From positions 1 to 13,050 of the forward strand of contig JAEZGC010000307.1 in NCBI GenBank assembly GCA_023437345.1: a stretch of 13,050 nucleotides of DNA, read 5' to 3'. The stretch's first letter is position 1. The number at the start of each line of letters is the position of its first letter. The notes under the pieces were generated by a model, which did no database searches, had not been told where the DNA came from, and saw only the letters and a list, made by a program, of their open reading frames with translations. Positions 5,930 to 11,116 of this stretch are shown here, piece by piece. This stretch comes from Actinomycetes bacterium (GTDB lineage: Bacteria; Actinomycetota; Actinomycetes; Propionibacteriales; Propionibacteriaceae). The translations under genes and the position numbers were made by a program.

Positions 5930-6823
5930 CTACGCCAGGTCGCGGATCGCGCGCCGCGGCATGCCGGCGAGCGCCTCCGGCGGTTCGATCCCGGACAGGC
6001 CCTGGGCGGCGTCGGTCCCCGGGTCGAGCAGTCGCACCAGGTCGGAAGCGGTAGGGCGCTCGGCCGGCTCCTTGGCCAGGCACGCCATCACGATCTCGAC
6101 CAGGTCCACCGGGACCGCGAGCGGCAGGGCGGGCGGCGGCTCCTGGACCTGCGCCAGCGCCGTCGCTATCGGGCTTCCCCTGTCGAAGGGCTTGGTGCCG
6201 GTGAGCATCTCGTGCGCCAGCAGGCCGAGGGAGTAGATGTCGGTAGGCGGGCCGATCGGCCCGCCCATCGCCTGCTCGGGGCTGAGGTAGTAGGCGGTGC
6301 CCAGCAGTTGCCCTGTCGAGGTGAGCGAGCCGCCGTCCACCGACCTGGCGATCCCGAAGTCGGTCAGCATCGGGATCGACCCCGGTGCCATCAGCACATT
6401 GCCCGGCTTGATGTCGCGATGGATGATCCCCGCCCGGTGCGCGACCTCGAGGGCTGCCGCCAGTTGCCGGAGGATCTCGCGCACCGAATCGGCAGGCAGC
6501 GCGCCGTCATCGGCGAGCACCTGGGAAAGGGTGGGGCCGTCGATGAGCTCCATCACAAGGAAGGCGAGGCCGTCGTGTTCGCCGAAGTCGTGGATCGTCA
6601 CCGTGTTGGGATGGGTGAGCTGGGCGGCGAACCGGGCCTCGTCGCGAAACCGTTCCACGAGCTGGAACTCGTCGCGGGTGTGGGGGTGCATGATCTTGAC
6701 CGCGACCCGCCGGGCGAGGGTGGCGTCCAGCGCCGCCCACACCTGGCCCATCCCGCCCGAGGCGACGTGCTCGATAAGCCGGTACCTGCCGGACAGCACG
6801 AAGTCGGGCTTCAGGCGTTGCAT
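5930..6823 (-). CDS. Soluble Hanks-type serine/threonine protein kinase
   Basis: 297 residues. ATG at 6823 with GGAGAA just upstream (6832-6827). A complete kinase domain fills residues 14-270: the glycine loop ASGGMGQVW (21-29), VAVK with Lys43, the alpha-C glutamate Glu62, the catalytic loop HRDIKPGN (135-142, Asp137), DFG (155-157), an activation segment with Ser/Thr residues (SLTSTGQLLGTAYYLSPEQ, 166-184) and the F-helix D195 of TDIYSLG. After it only about 30 residues remain, with no transmembrane helix and no PASTA, NHL or other sensor domain. It is therefore a short cytoplasmic kinase, like PknK/PknG-type enzymes only in being soluble, and not a PknB orthologue. Partner proteins would have to supply input. 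It lies 121 bp downstream of a GT2 glycosyltransferase gene on the same strand. A TACACT box at 6912-6907 might be its own -10. Confidence 0.93.
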   Translation of the reverse strand: MQRLKPDFVLSGRYRLIEHVASGGMGQVWAALDATLARRVAVKIMHPHTRDEFQLVERFRDEARFAAQLTHPNTVTIHDFGEHDGLAFLVMELIDGPTLSQVLADDGALPADSVREILRQLAAALEVAHRAGIIHRDIKPGNVLMAPGSIPMLTDFGIARSVDGGSLTSTGQLLGTAYYLSPEQAMGGPIGPPTDIYSLGLLAHEMLTGTKPFDRGSPIATALAQVQEPPPALPLAVPVDLVEIVMACLAKEPAERPTASDLVRLLDPGTDAAQGLSGIEPPEALAGMPRRAIRDLA

Positions 6824-6944
6824 GAGTTCTCCGTCCCGCCAGGATGCTGGCGACCGCTGCCCGAGCCGGCTGCCAGTCCGACCGCGCGAGGACGCGAGGC
6901 ACCCCCAGTGTACGGCAAGCGCCTTCCGCTCCCGGCCACCCGCT

Positions 6945-7943
6945 TCATCGGACGGGGTCAGGCCGCTTGACGGTGAGCGTGCCGGTCACCACCCGGCGGG
7001 CCAGCGAGGTGCGGGTCTCCGGGTTGGGCAACCTGACCGGCCACAGCCGGCGGCCGCTGGCGGGCAGTTCGGCCAGTTGCCGCAGCCGCCGGTTGAAGCG
7101 GGCCAGCACGGTTCCCCGGGCGCGCAGCGGGATCGAGTTGCGCTGGAAGAGGATCTGGATCGCCATCATCACCCTGGCCTCGCGCAGCAGGCGGCGGTAG
7201 CTGCGCTGCCAGGACTCCCAGCGTCCGTCGTGGTGGAGGTCGAGGCGGAGGATGTCGATGGCGGCGGCGAACGAGAAGACGTTCTTCGCCCCGAAGTTGC
7301 CGGTGATGCTGTCGCCGCGCAGGCAGTAGTGGTAGTACGCCTTGCTGGTCAGCGCCACCTTCGAGGCCCGCATCAGCACACGTGGGGTGGTGGCGAGGTC
7401 CTCGTAGTAGATGCTCGGGAAGGGGGGGTCGTCGGCCTGGAAGAGGTCGCGGCTGTAGAACTTGTTCCACGCGAAGGCGGGGAAGCGGGTCAGGTGGATC
7501 GACAGCTTGGCCGCCTCCGCGCCGGTCATCGTGCGGGGGCTCGGCAGGAACGGGAACTTCACACTGAGACCGAGCGCGTCGAACCGGAAGTTGGCCACCA
7601 CGACGTCAGCTCCGGTGGTGGTCGCCAGCTCGACCATGTCGGCGACGAAGTCGGGCTCCACCCAGTCGTCGGCGTCGATCATGGACACGTAGCGGCCGTG
7701 CGCGATGCTCAGTGCGGCGTTGCGGGCGGGACCCAGGCCGCGGTGCCGCTGGCTGATGGTGTGCACCTCGGGGTGCTGCTCCTCGTAGCGCCGCATCACG
7801 TCGGCGGTGCCGTCTGTCGAGCCGTCGTCGACGACGATGATCTCCAGCGGCCGGTACGTCTGGGCGAGCAGCGAGTCGAGGCAGCGCGCCAGGTACGGCT
7901 CGACGTTCAACGCCGGGATGATGACACTGACCAGTGGCTTCAT
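6945..7943 (-). CDS. GT2-family glycosyltransferase (capsule/teichoic type)
   Basis: 332 residues. The ATG at 7943 is chosen because GGAGGGG (7953-7947) precedes it and the GT-A domain starts directly with VSVIIPALNVEPYLARCLDS; the longer frame starting at 8168 is unrelated sequence. Motifs in order: VVDDGSTDGT (38-46) for the nucleotide sugar, SMIDADDWVEPDF (87-99) carrying the DxD metal site, FAWNKFYSRDLF (157-168), YYEDLATTPRVL (179-190) with the likely catalytic acid pair ED, and YYHYCLRGDSIT (203-214). This order is typical of the EpsJ/WcaA-like GT2 group that adds single sugars in capsule, exopolysaccharide or wall-polymer synthesis. There is no membrane helix; it would work at the inner membrane face. 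The C-terminal 80 residues are basic and helical. The sugar donor is not predictable. Confidence 0.9.
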   Translation of the reverse strand: MKPLVSVIIPALNVEPYLARCLDSLLAQTYRPLEIIVVDDGSTDGTADVMRRYEEQHPEVHTISQRHRGLGPARNAALSIAHGRYVSMIDADDWVEPDFVADMVELATTTGADVVVANFRFDALGLSVKFPFLPSPRTMTGAEAAKLSIHLTRFPAFAWNKFYSRDLFQADDPPFPSIYYEDLATTPRVLMRASKVALTSKAYYHYCLRGDSITGNFGAKNVFSFAAAIDILRLDLHHDGRWESWQRSYRRLLREARVMMAIQILFQRNSIPLRARGTVLARFNRRLRQLAELPASGRRLWPVRLPNPETRTSLARRVVTGTLTVKRPDPVR

Positions 7944-8148
7944 GAACCCCTCCGACCCCCCTGCTTGGCACCAACCTATTACCCGAACGCCGTTCAGCCA
8001 TGCGCGGTGGGCCACCCATCGCAGACCGGGCTGCGGCCCTGGCCCGACGAGGCAGCCGGCGCGGACGACCGGCCCGGCACAGCCGGGTGGCAAGCCTCCG
8101 ACTGGGCGGCGGGACGCAGCGGTGGCACTATGCCTGCGGGAGGCGGTC
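7944..8148. other. Divergent spacer between GT2 and serine hydrolase genes
   Basis: These 205 bases separate two divergent genes and should hold both promoters, but no convincing pair of boxes is visible. TAATAG (7981-7976, minus) and CACTAT (8126-8131, plus) are weak -10 candidates. A compact hairpin CCCGGC-ACA-GCCGGG (8073-8087) would fall within or just before the hydrolase leader. Reading frames crossing this stretch have no family resemblance. Confidence 0.35.
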
Positions 8149-9669
8149 ATGGTGCTGCTCAGGATCACCCCATCCGCGGCGAGACGGCTGCTGGTCGCCG
8201 CTGCTGTGGGTGCGTTCCTGGCCCTGGCGGCGTTGGCCGCACCGGCCGCTGCGGCGCCCGTCCCCGAGCCTCGCTGGGCGACCCCGGCCGAACTCGAGCA
8301 GTTGGTCAGGACGCGGTTCGCCGACCTTCGCCTGCCCGGCCTCGCCCTCGTGGTGCTCGCGCGGGGCGACGTGCTGTTCGAGGCTGCCTACGGGGAGGCG
8401 GCCCCGGGGGTCCCGGTGACGCTCGACACCCGGTTCCGGCTCGGCTCCACCTCCAAGCAGTTCACCGGGCTGGCGATCCAGCAGCTGATCGCAGCAGGCC
8501 GGCTCGCCCTCGACACCCCGGTGCCCAGCGTGTTGCCGGAGTTCGGCACGTCGCCGGGGTGGGCACAGACCACGGTCGCCGACCTGCTCGGCCACCGCAG
8601 CGGCCTGCCCACCCGCGCCGGGCTGGACTTCTTCGGGCCGTTCCCGGCCGCCGTCACCCTTGCCGCCGAGGCGCACCGGCTGGCCGCTGTCCCGCTGGCC
8701 CACCCGGCCGGCGAGGTGTACGAGTACTCCAATGCCAACTACTCCCTGCTGGGCGCCATCATCGAGCAGGTGACCGGCGACCCCTACCCGCAGGCGCTGC
8801 GCGACCTGGTGACGGGTCCGCTGGGCCTCACCGCCACCTCGGCCGACCCGGCCCGGACCGCAGGGGAGGCGGAGCAGTACTATCCCTGGCTCGGGGTGTG
8901 GAACCTGCCAACCGCTACCCCCTCGCCGGGGCAGGTAGGCGCCCCCAGCGCGTATGTCGCGTCCTCGGCGCGTGACCTGGCCACGGTCCTGCGGGCGCAG
9001 TTGGGAGGCGCTACCGGTCTGCCCCCAGGGGTGCTGGCGGCGAGCCGGCAGCCGCTGGGCGCGATCGACGAGTACGCGGGCTACGCCTCCGGCTGGGTGG
9101 TGCGTCCTTTCTGGGAGCTGACCGACCGGGACGAAGGCTGGGAGGCCCCCGACCGACTACGGCTGTGGGAGCACGAGGGCGACACCCAGCGGTCGCAGAG
9201 CTACCTGTCGTTCTCGCCGGACTACGGCCTGGCGGTGGTGGCGCTCACCAACACCGGCCCCGGGACCGACCGCGACGACTGGGCGACGTTCCTCTACCAG
9301 GTGCACCACGCCGCCCTCGGCACGGTCGGCAACCAGCCTCGATCCGACCCGCTGGTCAGCGCCGCCCCGGTGCTGATGGTGGCGCTCCCGGTGCTCCAGT
9401 TCGCCACGGTGGTCTGGCTCGCGTTCGCCGGCCGGGGTCGGCGTCGCCGGCAGTGGCCTGCGCTGCTGGTCGGCGGGGGGCTGGCCGTCGTGGCGGTCGG
9501 GTTCGCTGTCGTCGTGATCCCGGAACGGACCGGGCAGGCGCTGCTCGACCCGGTGTGGATGGTCGCAGTCCCCGACCTCGCGGGTGCCGTCGGGCTGATG
9601 CTGGTCGGCGCCCTCGGGTTCGTCGTGGTCGCCTCGGTGCGGCTGCTGTCGGGCCGCCGGACGCGGTGA
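8149..9669 (+). CDS. Exported beta-lactamase-fold serine hydrolase with C-terminal membrane helices
   Basis: 506 residues. The ATG at 8149 follows GGGAGG (8138-8143) and starts a clean signal peptide: RRLLVAAAVGAFLALAALAA with likely cleavage after the AAA run near residue 36. The longer in-frame upstream part is not coding-like. The class C beta-lactamase/PBP4* fold follows: GSTSK (99-103, nucleophile Ser100 and Lys103), YSN (193-195) as the second motif, and HEG at 342-344 in place of KTG/HxG. The family includes D-aminopeptidases, esterases and penicillin-binding-like enzymes of the cell envelope; the substrate is unknown. Residues 404-426, 437-457 and 468-498 form three or four hydrophobic segments with an RGRRRRQ cytoplasmic loop, so the catalytic domain is held outside the membrane. 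The gene stands between two glycosyltransferase genes on the opposite strand. Confidence 0.92.
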   Translation: MVLLRITPSAARRLLVAAAVGAFLALAALAAPAAAAPVPEPRWATPAELEQLVRTRFADLRLPGLALVVLARGDVLFEAAYGEAAPGVPVTLDTRFRLGSTSKQFTGLAIQQLIAAGRLALDTPVPSVLPEFGTSPGWAQTTVADLLGHRSGLPTRAGLDFFGPFPAAVTLAAEAHRLAAVPLAHPAGEVYEYSNANYSLLGAIIEQVTGDPYPQALRDLVTGPLGLTATSADPARTAGEAEQYYPWLGVWNLPTATPSPGQVGAPSAYVASSARDLATVLRAQLGGATGLPPGVLAASRQPLGAIDEYAGYASGWVVRPFWELTDRDEGWEAPDRLRLWEHEGDTQRSQSYLSFSPDYGLAVVALTNTGPGTDRDDWATFLYQVHHAALGTVGNQPRSDPLVSAAPVLMVALPVLQFATVVWLAFAGRGRRRRQWPALLVGGGLAVVAVGFAVVVIPERTGQALLDPVWMVAVPDLAGAVGLMLVGALGFVVVASVRLLSGRRTR

Positions 9670-9688
9670 CGCCCCGGCTCAGGCGGCC
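9652..9688. terminator. Inverted repeat spanning both convergent stop codons
   Basis: GGCCGCC (9652-9658) and GGCGGCC (9682-9688) form a perfect 7-bp stem around 23 bases that contain the stop codons of the serine hydrolase (9667-9669) and the membrane glycosyltransferase (9679-9681). A small inner stem GCG-GTGA-CGC (9663-9672) could stack inside. Being symmetric, the structure would form in both transcripts. No T-tract is present, so a role as bidirectional terminator is only a possibility. Confidence 0.35.
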
Positions 9689-10776
9689 AGCTCCACGGGC
9701 TTGGCGACGCGGACCTCGTGCGCCCCGGCCGGGGCGACGTGGTTCCAGCCGAAGTCCTGCCGAGCCAGGAACAGGCCGAACGCCCTCAGGTAGGCGATCT
9801 GCAGGCCGACGTCGTAGACCAGGTCCGGCAGGATCAGCACGGTGAGCAGCCGGGAGCGCCAGCCCTGGTCCCACACGGCGAGCAGCCGCTCCACCACGAA
9901 GACCCCCATCACCGCCACCCAGAACGGGATCACCACGAAGCTGCCGAGGGCGATAGCGACCGCGGTCAGGGCGAACAGTAGCCACAGCACCAGCGTCCCG
10001 GTGAGCAGCATCGCCTGCTGCCCGACGTAGCGGGCGGTGGTGCTGGTCAGCCCGTAGCCGCGCAGGTTGTCCAGCATCCCCTTGTACCAGCGCACCCGCT
10101 GCCGGTGCAGGTCGCCCCACGTCGGCATCGTCTCGGTGGTGCAGGCCATCGAGCGGGGGGACACCAGCAGATAGCCCAGGGTGCGCAGCGCCAGCGTCAA
10201 CTCGCTGTCCTCGGTGATGGCGTCGCGGTCGTAGCAGTCGCCGGGCCGACCAGGCAGCGTGACGCCCCGCGCCGCGGCAACTGCTTGCAGCGCCGAGACG
10301 CGGATGCACGAGGCGGTGCCGGTGAGGACCTCCAGCCGCCCGGTGACCGCCACCTTGACCCCGTAGCGCTCGAACTCGTTGCGCTGGAAGCGGTGCAGCA
10401 GCCCGGGGACCTGCGCGCCCTGGAACACGCCGCCGACAGCGCCCACCTCCGCACGCTCGGCAAGGATGTCGAGCGCGTCGGCGATGAAGGTCGCCACGAT
10501 GGTGGTGTCGGCGTCCATCACCAGGGCGATGTCGGTGGTGACGGTGGGCAGGGCCTGGTTCAGCGCGCCCGCCTTGCGGTGGCGGTTCCCGGCAGTCACC
10601 ATCACGTCGACCCCAAGGGCGCGGGCCACGGCGACCGTGTTGTCGGTGCTGTTGTCGGAGACCACGAGGATGCGGTCCGGGGCGACGGTCTGGGCCCGCA
10701 ACGCCGCGATGGCGGCGGGCAGCACGTCCTGCTCGTTGTGAGCCGGCAGGACGGCGGTGAGGGTGAGGCGGGTCAT
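9679..10776 (-). CDS. Membrane-associated processive-type GT2 glycosyltransferase
   Basis: 365 residues. ATG at 10776 with AAGGAGGAG (10790-10782) 5 bases upstream. Its start overlaps the stop of the small upstream gene as TGATG. The GT-A domain begins at once (TLTAVLPAHNEQDVLP). It carries VVSDNST with D41, VMDADTTI with D88 and D90, ITED (187-190) and QRVRW (226-230). D, DxD, TED and QxxRW together mark processive synthases such as chitin, hyaluronan, poly-GlcNAc (IcaA/PgaC) and cellulose synthases. After QxxRW come two strong membrane helices (about 253-279 and 281-298) and a third hydrophobic stretch (310-335). Unlike IcaA or HAS there is no N-terminal membrane helix. The polymer could be a beta-linked hexosamine polysaccharide, but that is inference. 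It converges on the serine hydrolase gene with 9 bp between stops. Confidence 0.9.
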   Translation of the reverse strand: MTRLTLTAVLPAHNEQDVLPAAIAALRAQTVAPDRILVVSDNSTDNTVAVARALGVDVMVTAGNRHRKAGALNQALPTVTTDIALVMDADTTIVATFIADALDILAERAEVGAVGGVFQGAQVPGLLHRFQRNEFERYGVKVAVTGRLEVLTGTASCIRVSALQAVAAARGVTLPGRPGDCYDRDAITEDSELTLALRTLGYLLVSPRSMACTTETMPTWGDLHRQRVRWYKGMLDNLRGYGLTSTTARYVGQQAMLLTGTLVLWLLFALTAVAIALGSFVVIPFWVAVMGVFVVERLLAVWDQGWRSRLLTVLILPDLVYDVGLQIAYLRAFGLFLARQDFGWNHVAPAGAHEVRVAKPVELAA

Positions 10777-10988
10777 CACGACTCCTCCTTCCGGACGAGG
10801 GCGCGTCGCACGCGCCAGTGGGTGATCCGGCCGGCGGACCAGACCGACAGCAGGGCGACGACGAGGGTCCACACCGCCACCACCGTGAAGCCGATCATCA
10901 GCGACCGCGAGTCGGTGACGTCGACGGCGTAGAGCGAGGCGGTGGCGACGGGCGCCACGGCGAGCGTGGTGCCGAGTGACTGGTACAT
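10776..10988 (-). CDS. Small membrane protein coupled to the processive glycosyltransferase
   Basis: 70 residues. The ATG at 10988 has a near-perfect Shine-Dalgarno (AAAGGAGG, 11000-10993), which rules out the longer in-frame start. A mildly hydrophobic N-terminus (5-22) is followed by DVTDSRS and one strong membrane helix (29-51, MIGFTVVAVWTLVVALLSVW). The C-terminus is basic (HWRVRRALVRKEES), which by the positive-inside rule is cytoplasmic. Its TGA overlaps the ATG of the glycosyltransferase, so the two should be made in a fixed ratio. The size, topology and coupling suggest a subunit that anchors or completes the synthase, comparable in role, not in visible sequence, to IcaD/PgaD. I recognise no family. 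Confidence 0.82.
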   Translation of the reverse strand: MYQSLGTTLAVAPVATASLYAVDVTDSRSLMIGFTVVAVWTLVVALLSVWSAGRITHWRVRRALVRKEES

Positions 10989-10992
10989 GGTT

Positions 10993-11000
10993 CCTCCTTT
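10993..11000 (-). promoter_or_regulatory. Strong Shine-Dalgarno that sets the start of the small membrane protein
   Basis: On the minus strand AAAGGAGG is an 8-base match to the 16S rRNA 3' end, 4 bases before the ATG at 10988. It fixes the 70-residue reading of the small gene and predicts high translation. The promoter further upstream is not clear: TTGAAG occurs near 11035, but no matching -10 box is seen at the right distance. Confidence 0.7.
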
Positions 11001-11104
11001 GTCGCAGGGTCTGCGGGGGTGATCGGTACGCTTCAAGGCTCGGCCCCCGGCCACCCTGCGCCGTCCCGGACGGCGGCTTTTCGCCCCCGACTTCGCCCTG
11101 TCGG

Positions 11105-11110
11105 TAAGGT
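11105..11110 (+). promoter_or_regulatory. Candidate -10 box of a leaderless transcript for the STAND regulator
   Basis: TAAGGT fits TAnnnT and ends 6 bases before the ATG at 11117, so transcription would begin at the start codon. No convincing Shine-Dalgarno is present between. No clear -35 is visible 16-19 bases upstream, which lowers confidence. The arrangement repeats that seen before the gene at 5672. Confidence 0.4.
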
Positions 11111-11116
11111 GCCGTC

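Noticed and set aside
5913..5943. GCGAC/GTCGC repeat across the DUF6582-kinase junction as a terminator
   Set aside because: A 5-bp stem with a 21-base loop is expected by chance in this base composition, and no T-tract follows.
7985..7995. GAACGCCGTTC resembling an actinobacterial LexA (SOS) box
   Set aside because: The half-sites GAAC and GTTC are separated by 3 bases, whereas the known box needs 4. The surrounding genes have no DNA-repair link.
7944..8168. N-terminal extension of the GT2 gene to a start at 8168
   Set aside because: The extension is unrelated to GT2 enzymes, while the ATG at 7943 has GGAGGGG directly upstream and the catalytic domain begins at once.
6297..8975. Plus-strand frame of 892 codons
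   Set aside because: It runs antisense through the kinase and GT2 genes and out of frame into the serine hydrolase gene, all of which have clear motifs. It is a composition artefact.
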